Notes: a model not told the origin generated them from the sequence alone. 64,000 bases of DNA from Tenacibaculum sp. 190524A02b (GCF_964036645.1 NZ_OZ038525.1:1349501-1413500), one strand, 5' to 3'. Positions 18,818 through 29,462 are shown, counted from the first letter of the stretch. Translations and numbers: made by a program.

Positions 18818-19384
18818 TTATTCCTTGATACGTTCTGTATAAGCTCCTTTTTCTGTATCTATTTTAATTTTATCTCCTTCATTAATGAACAAAGGAACAT
18901 TAATTCTAGCTCCAGTTTCAACTGTTGCTGGCTTGGTAGCATTAGTAGCTGTATTACCTTTTACACCAGGTTCAGTATGTGTTACTTCTAAAATAACATG
19001 TGAAGGCATCTCTACTGATAAAGGTAATCCATCTTCTGTATTAATTAATACAGTTACTATCTCTCCTTCTTTCATTAAATCAGGTGCATCTAATACTGAT
19101 CTTTGTAATGTTATTTGGTTATAGTCTTCAGTATTCATGAAGTGATAACTATCCCCTTCTGGATACAAGTATTGAAACTTATGAGTTTCTACACGAACAT
19201 CTTCTATTTTATGCCCTGCAGAAAATGTATTATCTATTACTTTTCCTGACGTTACACTTTTTAATTTAGTTCTAACAAATGCTGGACCTTTACCAGGTTT
19301 TACATGTAAAAATTCAATAATTTTAAATATATCGTGGTTGTATTTAATACATAATCCTTTTTTAATGTCTGAAGTTGTTGCCAT
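18818..19384 (-). CDS. efp: Translation elongation factor P
   Basis: 188 residues, three beta-barrel domains. EF-P rescues ribosomes stalled on proline runs. The tip loop reads KPGKGPAF with K32 at the site modified in E. coli (K34 there). The C-terminal INVPLFINEGDKIKIDTEKG stretch is typical. Its place inside the lipid A operon is usual in Flavobacteriia. It starts 49 bases after the lpxA stop, and a terminator follows. Confidence 0.96.
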   Translation of the reverse strand: MATTSDIKKGLCIKYNHDIFKIIEFLHVKPGKGPAFVRTKLKSVTSGKVIDNTFSAGHKIEDVRVETHKFQYLYPEGDSYHFMNTEDYNQITLQRSVLDAPDLMKEGEIVTVLINTEDGLPLSVEMPSHVILEVTHTEPGVKGNTATNATKPATVETGARINVPLFINEGDKIKIDTEKGAYTERIKE

Positions 19385-19433
19385 TTTTAATTTAAATGTT
19401 TTTATTAATAATTAAACTCCCTAATTTCAAGGT

Positions 19434-20219
19434 TTAGTTAGCTTTAAAATATCCTTTCATTATTCCTCTATGAGAATCTTTTATAAACTGTAGAATTTCA
19501 TCTCTCTCTGGAGTAGCTTCCATTTCAGCTTCAATTATTTCTACAGCTTGTGTATTATTATAATTTTTTTGATATAAAATTCTATAAACATTTTGAATTT
19601 CCCTAATTTTTTCTGTTGAAAAACCTCTTCTTCTTAATCCTACAGAATTAATACCAACATATGATAACGGTTCACGTGCAGCTTTTACATATGGAGGTAC
19701 GTCTTTACGAACTAAAGACCCTCCTGTAACAAATGCATGATTACCTACAGAAGCAAATTGATGAACAGCAACCATACCCGCCAATACTACATTATCACCA
19801 ACAGTTACATGCCCTGCTAGTGTAGTATTATTAGAAAAAATACAATTATTTCCAACAATACAATCATGTGCAATATGACTATATGCCATTACTAAACAAT
19901 TATCTCCTATAATTGTTTTCATTCTATCTACTGTTCCTCTATTTATAGTTACACATTCTCTTATTGTAACGTTATCACCTATAATAACAGTAGTTTCTTC
20001 ATCATTAAACTTCAAGTCTTGTGGTATCGCTGAAATTACCGAGCCAGGAAAAATTCTACAATTTTTCCCTATTCGAGCACCTTCCATAATTGTTACATTA
20101 GAACCTATCCACGTACCTGAACCTATTTCTACGTTCGCATGAATTGTTGTAAATGGTTCAATAACTACATTTCTAGCTATTTTTGCTTGTGGATGAACGT
20201 AAGCTAAAGGTTGATTCAT
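19434..20219 (-). CDS. lpxA: UDP-N-acetylglucosamine O-acyltransferase
   Basis: 261 residues with hexapeptide repeats. LpxA adds the 3-hydroxyacyl chain to UDP-GlcNAc, the first step of lipid A synthesis. The catalytic histidine is H118 in SHIAHDCIVGNNCI. LAGHVTVGDNVVLAG, VAVHQF and the C-terminal GLRRRGFS are family hallmarks. It starts 2 bases after the lpxC-fabZ stop, so it is co-translated with it. Confidence 0.96.
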   Translation of the reverse strand: MNQPLAYVHPQAKIARNVVIEPFTTIHANVEIGSGTWIGSNVTIMEGARIGKNCRIFPGSVISAIPQDLKFNDEETTVIIGDNVTIRECVTINRGTVDRMKTIIGDNCLVMAYSHIAHDCIVGNNCIFSNNTTLAGHVTVGDNVVLAGMVAVHQFASVGNHAFVTGGSLVRKDVPPYVKAAREPLSYVGINSVGLRRRGFSTEKIREIQNVYRILYQKNYNNTQAVEIIEAEMEATPERDEILQFIKDSHRGIMKGYFKAN

Positions 20220-20221
20220 AA

Positions 20222-21613
20222 TTATTTAACTTTTGATATTTGCGCCATAAGCTCAGCTTCACAAACTAACTTCCCATTAGCATAAGCATAAGCTTGCATG
20301 TGTGCAATTCCTCTTCTTATTGGTGTTATTAACTCACTTTTAAAAATTAAAGTGTCACCTGGTAAAACCTTTTGTTTAAATTTAACATTATCTATTTTCA
20401 TAAAGTAAGTTAAATAATTTTCAGGATCCGGCACTGTGCTTAATACTAAAATTCCTCCACATTGCGCCATAGCTTCAACTTGTAACACACCTGGCATTAC
20501 TGGTGCTCCTGGAAAATGCCCAACAAAAAAATCTTCATTCATTGTAACATTCTTCATTCCTACAACATGTTTATCGCTAAGTTCCAAAATCCTATCAACT
20601 AACAAAAAAGGAGGTCTATGAGGTAGGATACTCATTATTTTATGTATATCCATCAAAGGTTCCTCATTTAAATCATAAACAGGAACATTGTTTCTCTTCT
20701 CTTGCTTAATAATTTTAGCCAGTTTTTTTGCAAAAAGTGTGTTAACTAAATGTCCTGGTTTATTAGCTATTACTTTCCCTCTTATTTTAGTACCTACCAA
20801 CGCTAAATCACCAACTACATCTAATAATTTATGTCTTGCTGCTTCATTAGCCCAATGCAAAGTTAAATTATCCAAAATACCATTTGGTTTAACCGCTATA
20901 TTTTCTTTCTTAAATGCCTTCTTTAATTTTACCATAGTTTCATCAGATAATTCTTTATCCACATATACTATAGCATTATTTAAATCTCCTCCTTTGATAA
21001 GATCATTCTCTAATAACATTTCAATTTCATGCAAAAAACTAAAAGTTCTTGCAGCTGAAATCTCTTCTTTAAAGTCTGATATTGTATTTAATGTTGCATT
21101 TTGAGTTCCTAATATCTTCGTTCCAAAATCAACCATTGTTGTTACTTGGTACTCATCAGAAGGCATTAAAATAATTTCACTTCCTGTAGATTCATCTTTA
21201 TAAGTAATTATTTCTTTTACTACATACTCTTCTACTTCTGCTTCTTGCTCTACTATTTCAGCTTTTTCCAAAGCTTCTACAAAAAACTTTGATGAACCAT
21301 CCATTATTGGTGGCTCAGAAGCATTTACTTCTATAATTAAATTATCAATCCCAAGACCAACAGCAGCTGCTAAAACATGTTCAGAAGTTTGTATTTGAAC
21401 TCCTTTCTTTTCAAGGTTTGTTCCTCTTTGGGTATTTGTTACAAATTCAGCTCTTGCTTCAATTGTTGGCATACCTTCTAAATCAACTCGTACAAATGCA
21501 TAACCATTATTAACTGGCGCTGGTTTAAAAGTCATACTCACTTCATTACCAGTATGTAAACCCACACCTGATAATGTTACTTCATTTTTTATTGTTGTTT
21601 GATTTTTACTCAT
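20222..21613 (-). CDS. lpxC-fabZ: Bifunctional LpxC deacetylase / FabZ dehydratase
   Basis: 463 residues with two fused enzymes, the arrangement usual in Bacteroidota. Residues 1-305 are LpxC, the zinc deacetylase that commits to lipid A. Zinc ligands H79 (SEHVLAA), H261 and D265 ([11 protein letters not shown]) and catalytic H288 (GHLVNTLF) are present. Residues 315-463 are FabZ, 3-hydroxyacyl-ACP dehydratase, with H366 and E380 in [20 protein letters not shown]. The fusion couples lipid A and fatty acid synthesis. It overlaps the lpxD stop by 8 bases. Confidence 0.96.
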   Translation of the reverse strand: MSKNQTTIKNEVTLSGVGLHTGNEVSMTFKPAPVNNGYAFVRVDLEGMPTIEARAEFVTNTQRGTNLEKKGVQIQTSEHVLAAAVGLGIDNLIIEVNASEPPIMDGSSKFFVEALEKAEIVEQEAEVEEYVVKEIITYKDESTGSEIILMPSDEYQVTTMVDFGTKILGTQNATLNTISDFKEEISAARTFSFLHEIEMLLENDLIKGGDLNNAIVYVDKELSDETMVKLKKAFKKENIAVKPNGILDNLTLHWANEAARHKLLDVVGDLALVGTKIRGKVIANKPGHLVNTLFAKKLAKIIKQEKRNNVPVYDLNEEPLMDIHKIMSILPHRPPFLLVDRILELSDKHVVGMKNVTMNEDFFVGHFPGAPVMPGVLQVEAMAQCGGILVLSTVPDPENYLTYFMKIDNVKFKQKVLPGDTLIFKSELITPIRRGIAHMQAYAYANGKLVCEAELMAQISKVK

Positions 21614-22646
21614 TTTTTTTCTTTTGAGTATTCAACTCTTTTTCAAGTTTATGAATTGTTGTTGCTATGTTTGGTAAATTTTTAAAGTGCACATAGGATT
21701 TATTGTAATCAGAGTAACTAAAAGCTGGTGTTCCTTGAACTACATCTCCATCTTTTAAACTCCTACCTATTCCTGATTGCGCTTGAATTTTAACATTGTT
21801 TCCTATTATTATATGACCTACAATTCCTACTTGACCTCCAATCATACAATGTTCTCCAATCTTTGTAGATCCTGCTATTCCTGTTTGAGACGCAATAACC
21901 GTATGTTTTCCTATTTCAACATTATGAGCTATCTGGATTTGATTATCTAGCTTTACACCTTCCCTTATAATTGTTGATCCTAAAGTAGCTCTATCTATAG
22001 TAGAATTTGCACCTATATCAACATTATCTTCAATAATAACATTTCCTATTTGAGGTACCGCTTTATAAATTCCACTTTCATCTGGAGCAAAACCAAATCC
22101 ATCAGAACCAATTACACAGCCTGAATGAATTTTACAATTTATTCCTATTACTGATTCTGAATATATTTTTACACCTGAAAAAATAACACAGTTATCACCA
22201 ATAACCACATTATCTCCAATATAAGAGTTAGGATAAATTTTCACATTATTTCCTATAGTTACATTTTCTCCTATATATACATAAGCTCCTATATATTCAT
22301 TTTCACCTATTTTAGATGAACTGGCTAAAAAGTGTGGTTCTTCTCTTCCTGTTTTATTATTCTTTACTTCATTATAAAAAGCTAATAATTTTGAAAAAGA
22401 TTTATAAGCATCATCTACCTTTATTAAAGTTGTTTCAATTTCTTTATCTGGTATAAAGCTCTTATTTACAATAGCTATACTTGCTTTTGTTGAATATATA
22501 TATGAATTGTATTTCGGGTTTGATAAAAAAGTTAACGATCCTTCCTCACCTTCTTCTATTTTAGATAGTTTAGATACTTCTACTTCCGGATTTCCAACAA
22601 TCTCTCCTTCTAAAATTTCGGCTATTTGCTCTGCTTTAAATTTCAT
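21606..22646 (-). CDS. lpxD: UDP-3-O-(3-hydroxyacyl)glucosamine N-acyltransferase
   Basis: 346 residues from the ATG at 22646 ([12 protein letters not shown], which fits the LpxD N-terminus). An in-frame TTG nine bases upstream, at 22655, gives 349 residues but overlaps a TAnnTTTG-like promoter element. The protein has the LpxD uridine-binding domain, hexapeptide repeats, [11 protein letters not shown] with the catalytic His, and a C-terminal helix ([16 protein letters not shown]). It adds the N-linked acyl chain in lipid A synthesis. It is followed by lpxC-fabZ with an 8-base overlap. Confidence 0.93.
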   Translation of the reverse strand: MKFKAEQIAEILEGEIVGNPEVEVSKLSKIEEGEEGSLTFLSNPKYNSYIYSTKASIAIVNKSFIPDKEIETTLIKVDDAYKSFSKLLAFYNEVKNNKTGREEPHFLASSSKIGENEYIGAYVYIGENVTIGNNVKIYPNSYIGDNVVIGDNCVIFSGVKIYSESVIGINCKIHSGCVIGSDGFGFAPDESGIYKAVPQIGNVIIEDNVDIGANSTIDRATLGSTIIREGVKLDNQIQIAHNVEIGKHTVIASQTGIAGSTKIGEHCMIGGQVGIVGHIIIGNNVKIQAQSGIGRSLKDGDVVQGTPAFSYSDYNKSYVHFKNLPNIATTIHKLEKELNTQKKKNE

Positions 22647-22690
22647 TAAACGCAAAAGTAATTATTTTTGTTCAATTACCCATTTGCATT

Positions 22691-23926
22691 TTACACTAAC
22701 ATGTTTTTAGGGTAACATATATAATATTTTATTACAGGTTTTGTTAAGGTTTGCACGTTTAGTTGATCTGACGCTTTGGCAACATCCTTAAGCTTACCTT
22801 TTTTAGTATAGATCATAATCGGTTTTTCTTTAAAATAGGCTTGGTTTTTAATGCTATCAGAGAAAATAAAATAGTTCAAATACTCTCCTTTTAAATTTAT
22901 TTTTTTCTTTACCTTCTTAGTTACCTTAGCAATGTATTTATCAGTAAAAGGTTTATCTTGAATTTCAATTTTCAACAACTTTCTATTGATTATCATCTTT
23001 GCTAAATTTGACAATACAAAATCTTCATGGTTTATCCACTCTTTTATAGCCAATAACACATCATAATCATCTAATCTTGAAAAGGTTTCTAGAGTTTCAT
23101 TAGTAAAATTGGATGTAGTGATAGTATTGTATAAAAAATATTTTAATGCTTTACTAGCAAAAAGTTCTACCTCATTTGATGCCAATTCTTTAGCTCTTTT
23201 TAAAAGATTTACTAAAATACTTTCTGCTACTAACCCTGTTTTATGCAAATATACTTGCCAATACATTAAACGTCTTGCTATAATAAACTTTTCAACAGAA
23301 TAGATACCTTTTTGTTCAATAACCAATTCATCATTTATCACATTCATCATAGCTATAAGTCTATCTGAAGATATATTCCCTTCCGCTACTCCCGTATAAA
23401 AGCTATCTCTTTTTAAATAATCTAACCTATCAATATCTAGTTGACTAGAAATTAATTGGTATAAAAATTTCCTATGATATTTCCCTTCAAAAACTTCAAT
23501 GGCTAAGTTTAACTTCCCTTCAAACTCTTCATTAAGCGCTTTCATAAATTTTAATGAGATTTCTTCATGGGTTATTCCATTAACAATACTGTGTTCTAAT
23601 GCATGAGAAAAAGCACCGTGCCCAATATCATGTAATAAAATAGCAATACATACTGCATTTTCTTCTTCTTCGGAAATATCAACATTTTTAACTCTTAAAG
23701 TCTGTATGGCTTTTTGCATTAAGTGCATACACCCAATAGCATGATGAAAACGTGTGTGGTTAGCTCCAGGATACACTAAATTAGATAAGCCCATTTGTGT
23801 AACCCTTCTTAATCTCTGAAAATAAGGGTGCTCAATAATATCAAATATTAAAGTATTAGGAATGGAAATAAACCCATAAATAGGATCATTTAATATTTTA
23901 AGTTTGTTAGTTGGTATGTTTTTCAA
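22691..23926 (-). CDS. HD-domain phosphohydrolase (SAMHD1/YdhJ-like)
   Basis: 411 residues. HD metal ligands are visible: H61 in HHAIGCMHLM, the HDIGHGAFSHALEH block, and later DIDRLDYLKRDSFYTG, the pattern of dNTP triphosphohydrolase-like HD proteins such as B. subtilis YwfO and SAMHD1. The likely activity is on nucleotides; the substrate is not certain. The start is a TTG at 23926 that gives MKNIPTNKLKILNDPIYGFI, matching the family N-terminus. It lies 44 bases upstream of lpxD on the same strand. Confidence 0.87.
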   Translation of the reverse strand: MKNIPTNKLKILNDPIYGFISIPNTLIFDIIEHPYFQRLRRVTQMGLSNLVYPGANHTRFHHAIGCMHLMQKAIQTLRVKNVDISEEEENAVCIAILLHDIGHGAFSHALEHSIVNGITHEEISLKFMKALNEEFEGKLNLAIEVFEGKYHRKFLYQLISSQLDIDRLDYLKRDSFYTGVAEGNISSDRLIAMMNVINDELVIEQKGIYSVEKFIIARRLMYWQVYLHKTGLVAESILVNLLKRAKELASNEVELFASKALKYFLYNTITTSNFTNETLETFSRLDDYDVLLAIKEWINHEDFVLSNLAKMIINRKLLKIEIQDKPFTDKYIAKVTKKVKKKINLKGEYLNYFIFSDSIKNQAYFKEKPIMIYTKKGKLKDVAKASDQLNVQTLTKPVIKYYICYPKNMLV

Positions 23927-24083
23927 AATACAAAAGCTTCAATTTTAAACAAAAGAATCATATTTTATTAATAAAACCAAATAACAAATAACTTAATTAA
24001 CGTATTTTTAGCGTTTATAAATGCAACAAAACATCTTTTTAACGTTAATTTTATCATAGACATTAAAAAATTATATACGAAAT

Positions 24084-25622
24084 ATGGAAATACTTTGGGT
24101 AGATGATGAAATAGAGTTATTAAAGCCTCATATTTTATTTTTGGAACAAAAAAACTATACCGTTACTTCTTGTACCAATGGTGCGGATGCTATAGACTTA
24201 GTTAATGATAAAAACTTTGATATTGTTTTTCTTGATGAAAATATGCCTGGAATAACTGGTTTAGAAACTCTTTCTGAAATAAAACAAATAAATGCGAACC
24301 TTCCTATTGTAATGATTACTAAAAGTGAAGAGGAGTACATTATGGAAGAAGCTATAGGCTCCAAAATAGCTGATTATTTAATTAAGCCTGTAAACCCTAA
24401 TCAAATACTCCTAAGTTTAAAGAAAAACTTAGATCATTCTAGATTAGTATCAGAAAAAACTACCTCAAACTACCAACAAGAGTTTAGAAAAATAGCCATG
24501 GATTTAGCTATGGTAAACTCTTATGAAGATTGGGTAGATATGTATAAAAAACTTGTTCATTGGGAGCTTGAATTAGAAAATATAAACGATACTGGGATGT
24601 TAGAGATTTTAGAGTCTCAAAAAATAGAAGCTAATACTCAGTTTTTTAAATTTGTAAAGAAAAATTATCAAGATTGGCTAACTAGTGATGATAAACCAAC
24701 GTTTTCACACACCCTTTTTAAAGACTATGTTATTCCTAATTTGAACAAAAATCAAGGAGTTTTATGGGTTGTAATTGATAATTTAAGATATGATCAATAC
24801 AGAGTACTAGAGCCAATTATAAACAACTACTATAAGAAAGAGGAAGAACATTCTTATTATAGTATTTTACCAACAGCTACTCAATATGCCAGAAATGCTA
24901 TCTTCTCTGGATTAATGCCTTCTGAAATGGAAAAAATGTATCCTAAATTTTGGAAGAATGATACTGATGAAGGTGGAAAAAATTTATATGAAGCTGACTT
25001 TTTAGCTTCTCAAATAAAACGTTTAGGGCTCCAAATAAATCATGAATATTACAAAATCACTTCTTTAAAAAATGGTAAAGATCTAGCCGAAAACTTTAAT
25101 GCCACAAAGCAAAATGACCTTACTGTTGTGGTATATAATTTTGTAGACATGCTTTCACATGCTAAAACAGAAATGGAGGTTATAAAAGAATTGGCTGGTG
25201 ATGATAAAGCCTACAGATCATTAACTGTTAGTTGGTTTAAGAACTCACCGCTATATGATATTATTCAAAAAGCACAAAAATTAGGTCAAAAGCTAATCAT
25301 TACAACAGATCATGGTACTATTAACTGTAAAACCCCTACTAAAGTTATAGGTGATAAAAATATTAGTGCCAACCTACGCTATAAAACAGGTAGAAGCTTA
25401 AGTTTTGAAGACAAAGATGTTTATGCTGTAAAAAATCCTAAGGACATTTTTCTTCCTTCGGTATCTATAAATAGTCCTTTTATTTTTACTAAAGAAGATA
25501 TGTTTTTTGCATATCCAAATAATTACAATCATTTTGTAAAATACTATAAGAACACTTATCAACATGGAGGTATTTCACTAGAAGAAATGATTATTCCTTG
25601 TAGTGTTTATTTACCAAAATAA
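24084..25622 (+). CDS. porX: PorX: T9SS response regulator with PglZ-type phosphatase domain
   Basis: 512 residues. Residues 1-120 are a receiver domain with acidic D7-D8, phospho-acceptor D51 (FLDENMPG) and K103-type KPVNP. Residues 220-512 are a PglZ/alkaline-phosphatase-like domain with VVIDNLRYDQYR, LPTATQYARNA (putative nucleophile Thr) and TTDHGT. PorX is the conserved regulator of type IX secretion and works with the PorY kinase and SigP. In P. gingivalis it also acts on cyclic oligonucleotides. Its presence agrees with the T9SS cargo at 2951-5059. Confidence 0.95.
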   Translation: MEILWVDDEIELLKPHILFLEQKNYTVTSCTNGADAIDLVNDKNFDIVFLDENMPGITGLETLSEIKQINANLPIVMITKSEEEYIMEEAIGSKIADYLIKPVNPNQILLSLKKNLDHSRLVSEKTTSNYQQEFRKIAMDLAMVNSYEDWVDMYKKLVHWELELENINDTGMLEILESQKIEANTQFFKFVKKNYQDWLTSDDKPTFSHTLFKDYVIPNLNKNQGVLWVVIDNLRYDQYRVLEPIINNYYKKEEEHSYYSILPTATQYARNAIFSGLMPSEMEKMYPKFWKNDTDEGGKNLYEADFLASQIKRLGLQINHEYYKITSLKNGKDLAENFNATKQNDLTVVVYNFVDMLSHAKTEMEVIKELAGDDKAYRSLTVSWFKNSPLYDIIQKAQKLGQKLIITTDHGTINCKTPTKVIGDKNISANLRYKTGRSLSFEDKDVYAVKNPKDIFLPSVSINSPFIFTKEDMFFAYPNNYNHFVKYYKNTYQHGGISLEEMIIPCSVYLPK

Positions 25623-25624
25623 GT

Positions 25625-26203
25625 ATGAAGATATTTTTTACATTTTATCTTCTTTTTACAGTTACATTACTAGGTTTCTCACAAAATTTTGGTAAAAAAC
25701 TTAGTAGTGCAGCTATTGCCTTAACTAAAAACAAGGTTACTTATGACCCTAGTTATTTTTCCATTTCTTACCCCAATGGTGATATCCCTAAAGACAAAGG
25801 AGTTTGTACTGATGTTGTTATTAGAGCATATAGAAAACTTGGAATTGATTTACAAAAGGAAGTACATGAAGACATGCGTAAAAACTTTCCCTTGTACCCT
25901 AAAATTTGGGGATTAAAAACTACTGATAAAAATATAGATCATAGACGTGTTCCGAACTTAATGACCTTTTTTAAAAGAAAAGGATTCACAAAAAATAATA
26001 GCTTAATTCCAAATGAATATAAACCAGGCGATATTGTTTGTTGGAATTTACATGGAGGAGTTACACATATTGGAATTGTAGTAGATCAAAAATCTAATGA
26101 TAACAAACGTTATTTAATAGCTCATAATATTGGAGCTGGTCAGGTTATAGAAGACTGCTTATTTAAATTTAAAATAATCGGTCATTATACATATAAAAAC
26201 TAA
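25625..26203 (+). CDS. DUF1287 protein (NlpC/P60-like fold), secreted
   Basis: 192 residues with a signal peptide (FFTFYLLFTVTLLGFSQ). The body matches DUF1287: YDPSYFSISYPNGDIPKDKGVCTDVVIRAYR with a candidate catalytic Cys, then PNEYKPGDIVCWNL and GGVTHIGIV with a candidate His. The fold is cysteine-peptidase-like and a role on cell wall peptides is plausible but unproven. It begins 2 bases after porX and is probably co-transcribed. Confidence 0.88.
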   Translation: MKIFFTFYLLFTVTLLGFSQNFGKKLSSAAIALTKNKVTYDPSYFSISYPNGDIPKDKGVCTDVVIRAYRKLGIDLQKEVHEDMRKNFPLYPKIWGLKTTDKNIDHRRVPNLMTFFKRKGFTKNNSLIPNEYKPGDIVCWNLHGGVTHIGIVVDQKSNDNKRYLIAHNIGAGQVIEDCLFKFKIIGHYTYKN

Positions 26204-26242
26204 AATTTCTTTACCTTTTTAAAGTTATTTATTTTTGCTACT

Positions 26243-26656
26243 ATGAATGAAAATTACTCTTTAAACGAGCTTCCTGTTATTGCTCAAAAACTAATTGAGC
26301 ATGCTAAGCATAAAGTTTTACTTTTTAATGGAGAAATGGGAGTTGGTAAAACAACCCTAATTAAAGAAATATGCAAAACTTTAGGCGTAGAAGATATTGC
26401 CAATTCTCCTACTTTTTCATTAGTAAATGAATATAAAACCTCAAATAATGAAACTGTTTATCATTTTGATTTTTACAGAATAGATAATGAAGAAGAGGCA
26501 TATGATATGGGTATTGAAGACTATTTATATAGTAATCATTGGTGTTTAATTGAATGGCCTGAAAATATTAAAAATTTATTACCTTTAGAAGCTGTTACTA
26601 TCAATCTTACTTTGTTAGAAAACAACAGTCGTAACATTCAAACTAAAACAAACTAA
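26243..26656 (+). CDS. tsaE: tRNA threonylcarbamoyladenosine biosynthesis ATPase TsaE
   Basis: 137 residues. P-loop GEMGVGKTTLIKEI, NSPTFSLVNEY, HFDFYRI and the late EWPENI are all TsaE signatures. TsaE works with TsaB and TsaD to place t6A on tRNAs that read ANN codons. It is encoded 5 bases before ald. Confidence 0.95.
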   Translation: MNENYSLNELPVIAQKLIEHAKHKVLLFNGEMGVGKTTLIKEICKTLGVEDIANSPTFSLVNEYKTSNNETVYHFDFYRIDNEEEAYDMGIEDYLYSNHWCLIEWPENIKNLLPLEAVTINLTLLENNSRNIQTKTN

Positions 26657-26661
26657 TTTTA

Positions 26662-27864
26662 ATGAGCTCAATTTCTTTACCTTTTACTAAAGAACAACTA
26701 ATGCCGCAACCTGAAATGCTTGAGATTAAAAAGCAAAAGGGAGAATTATTTATCGGCTTACCTAAGGAAACACATTTTGAAGAAAAACGTATTAGTCTAA
26801 GTCCAGATGCCGTTTCTGCTTTGGTTGCTCATGGTCATAGGGTAGTTATTGAAGCTGGAGCTGGTGAAGGTGCTCATTATTCTGACAAAGAATACTCTGA
26901 TGCAGGAGCTAAAATTTCATATAACATAAAAGAAGTGTTTTCTTGTAATATAGTTTTAAAAGTTGAACCACCTTCTCTTGATGAAATTAAAATGCTTGTA
27001 CCTCAAGCTGTATTAATTTCTGCTTTACAGTTAAAAACTCAAGATAAAAAATATTTTGAAGCCTTAGCTAAAAAACGAATTACAGCTATTGCTTTTGATT
27101 ATATAAAAGATGAACATAGTGTTTACCCTATAGTTAAATCTTTAAGTGAAATTGCAGGAATTGCTTCTATGCATATTGCTGCTGAATTTATGACTACTGC
27201 TAATGGAGGAAATGGTTTATTATTAGGAAACATTGGAGGAGTCCCTCCTAGTAATGTGGTTATTATTGGTGCAGGAACGGTTGGAGAGTTTGCTGCCAAA
27301 TCAGCTGTAGGACTTGGAGCTAGAGTTAAAGTTTTTGATAATTCAATCACAAAATTACGAAAACTTCAAAGCTGTATACATGCTCCTATTTATACTTCTA
27401 CTATTCAACCAAAAACATTAGCCAAGGCTTTAATGCGCTGTGATGTTGCTATTGGTGCTTTAAGAGGTAAAGATCGTTCTCCAGTTGTCGTAACTGAAGG
27501 AATGATTGACCAAATGAAAAAAGGTGCTGTAATAGTTGACGTAAGTATTGATAGAGGTGGATGTTTTGAAACTTCTCAAGTAACCACTCATAGTAAACCT
27601 ACATTTACACATGATAATGGCGTTATACATTATTGCGTACCAAACATCCCTTCAAGATATGCTAGAACCGCCTCTGTTTCAATAAGCAACATATTCACTC
27701 CTTATTTATTACAAATAGCAGAAGAAGGTGGCTTTGAACAAGCTGCAAGATTTGATAAAAGCTTGAGAAATGGCATGTATTTTTATCATGGAATTTTAAC
27801 TAATAAAACTGTAGCTGACTGGTTTGATTTACCTTATAGAGATATTAATTTGTTAATACTATAA
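26662..27864 (+). CDS. ald: Alanine dehydrogenase
   Basis: 400 residues, similar to NAD-dependent alanine dehydrogenases of Bacteroidota. The N-terminal domain has IGLPKETHFEEKRISLSP and HGHRVVIEAGAG. The NAD-binding fold carries VVIIGAGTVGEFAAKSA, followed by GALRGKDRSPVVVTEGM and VDVSIDRGGCFETS. It interconverts alanine with pyruvate and ammonia. The length is slightly above the 370 residues of the Bacillus enzyme because of an N-terminal extension. A hairpin terminator follows. Confidence 0.9.
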   Translation: MSSISLPFTKEQLMPQPEMLEIKKQKGELFIGLPKETHFEEKRISLSPDAVSALVAHGHRVVIEAGAGEGAHYSDKEYSDAGAKISYNIKEVFSCNIVLKVEPPSLDEIKMLVPQAVLISALQLKTQDKKYFEALAKKRITAIAFDYIKDEHSVYPIVKSLSEIAGIASMHIAAEFMTTANGGNGLLLGNIGGVPPSNVVIIGAGTVGEFAAKSAVGLGARVKVFDNSITKLRKLQSCIHAPIYTSTIQPKTLAKALMRCDVAIGALRGKDRSPVVVTEGMIDQMKKGAVIVDVSIDRGGCFETSQVTTHSKPTFTHDNGVIHYCVPNIPSRYARTASVSISNIFTPYLLQIAEEGGFEQAARFDKSLRNGMYFYHGILTNKTVADWFDLPYRDINLLIL

Positions 27865-27919
27865 AAACTGTTACTACTCAACTTTATAGTTATCTAGTTT
27901 ATAAAAAACAAAAGATAAT

Positions 27920-27964
27920 AAAACCACTTACTATAAGATAATTAATTACCTTTAGAGTGGTTTT
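27920..27964. terminator. Terminator between convergent ald and histidine kinase genes
   Basis: The arms AAAACCACT (27920-27928) and AGTGGTTTT (27956-27964) pair perfectly around a 27-base AT-rich loop. Both strands have T-rich flanks. The right arm touches the stop codon of the convergent kinase gene. Confidence 0.6.
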
Positions 27965-29462
27965 ATTGTATTTTATAGCTAGGTAAACTAAACTCAAAAG
28001 CACTTCCTTTATTAATAAAACTATTTACTTTTATATCTGTTTTATGTAATTCCATAATCTTTTTAACAATAGCTAAACCTAAACCAACTCCTTCTTCTTT
28101 ATGAGTTAAAGTTGTTTGCGTTTGAGTGTTTCTATTAAATATTAATTCTTGATCATGTTTTTCAATACCTGGCCCCGTATCCTTTATTCTAATAATTACT
28201 TTTTCTAAATTATTTGATAAACCTATAGTTATCTGCCCATTTTTAGGGGTAAATTTTATAGCGTTATCTAGAATGTTTTGTAGTGCTCTTTCTATTAAAC
28301 CACTATCAGCAATTACAGGAGGAACAGGTTTTTCTACATCAATAAACAAACAAATATTCTTCTTTTTTGCCAAAATCTCATAACGTTCTTTTAAATCCCA
28401 TACTAAATCAGATATATAAAAAGGTTCTTCATGCACTTCTATTTGCTTAGTTTCTAATTTAGAATACTCAAATAACTGATTAACTAAATTAGAAAGATAG
28501 CAGGCACTTTTTTCAATAATATTTATAAACTCTTTTCTATCGTTAGCATCAATATTATGTTCTTTTATTTTCAAAGTTTCTACATACCCTCTAATAGCCG
28601 TTAAAGGAGTTCTTAAATCATGAGAAACGTTAGCTATTAACTCTTTTCTAAACTTATTAACCGTTTCTATTTCTTTAATATTTTCAGCAATAGTCTGTGC
28701 CATATTGTTATAAGTGACTGCTAAAACAGATAAATCAGATTCATATGGGTTTGGTATTCTACTACAATACTCCCCTTCTTTAAATTTATTTACATAGTAT
28801 ATTATTGACCTAAGACACCTTGTTAAATACCAAATACTTAACCACCCCATTAAAACTGCGAACAGCATGGTTAACAAAGTTCCTCTAACGCCTAACTTCA
28901 CAAAATATTCTGAAAAAAGTGCTTCACAAATTTCTTCAAATTTTTGACTTGCTAAAATAATATAGATATAACCCTTTTTTCCATCTTTCTCAAATGATGC
29001 TGCTGAAAATATCTTTTTATTTCCAGCAATCCTAGGGTCATCACCTAAAACATAACATTCCTTATTTTTAATAAATTTTTTAACTGGTGTTAAACTTATT
29101 TTCTTTAATGGTTTATTTGGGTTATCATGATCTAAAACTACTGAGTACAAAATCTCTCCTGTCTCATTTAATAAATACACTTCAATAGCTCTATTAACCG
29201 CCATCATATCATGCATTATATCACCAAATAAAGGCTTATTTACAGCTCCATTTTCCAGAAAAGGAGAATTATCTTTAAACTTTTCTTCAATTAAATGACT
29301 TGCGATATTAGAATTAAGTCTTTGTGTGGTTTGACTGTAAAATTTTTTCACCAAAAAAAAGGTAAGCGTCATATACACTATACCAATTACTAAGATTATT
29401 AATAGGAAAGAAGTTCCTAACTTAGCTATTAATTTACTCGATACCGTTTTGTGTTTTTTCAT
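27963..29462 (-). CDS. Sensor histidine kinase
   Basis: 499 residues. Transmembrane helices at about 15-38 and 200-220 flank a 160-residue periplasmic sensor region. A HAMP segment follows (CLRSIIYYVNKFKEG), then the HisKA box with the phosphorylated His in NVSHDLRTPLTAIRGY, and an HATPase domain with N (NILDNAIKF), G1 (DTGPGI) and G2 (GVGLGLAIV) boxes. It overlaps the response regulator gene by 29 bases, so they form a coupled pair. The signal is unknown. The pair is divergent from the adenylation/flavoprotein operon. Confidence 0.93.
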   Translation of the reverse strand: MKKHKTVSSKLIAKLGTSFLLIILVIGIVYMTLTFFLVKKFYSQTTQRLNSNIASHLIEEKFKDNSPFLENGAVNKPLFGDIMHDMMAVNRAIEVYLLNETGEILYSVVLDHDNPNKPLKKISLTPVKKFIKNKECYVLGDDPRIAGNKKIFSAASFEKDGKKGYIYIILASQKFEEICEALFSEYFVKLGVRGTLLTMLFAVLMGWLSIWYLTRCLRSIIYYVNKFKEGEYCSRIPNPYESDLSVLAVTYNNMAQTIAENIKEIETVNKFRKELIANVSHDLRTPLTAIRGYVETLKIKEHNIDANDRKEFINIIEKSACYLSNLVNQLFEYSKLETKQIEVHEEPFYISDLVWDLKERYEILAKKKNICLFIDVEKPVPPVIADSGLIERALQNILDNAIKFTPKNGQITIGLSNNLEKVIIRIKDTGPGIEKHDQELIFNRNTQTQTTLTHKEEGVGLGLAIVKKIMELHKTDIKVNSFINKGSAFEFSLPSYKIQ

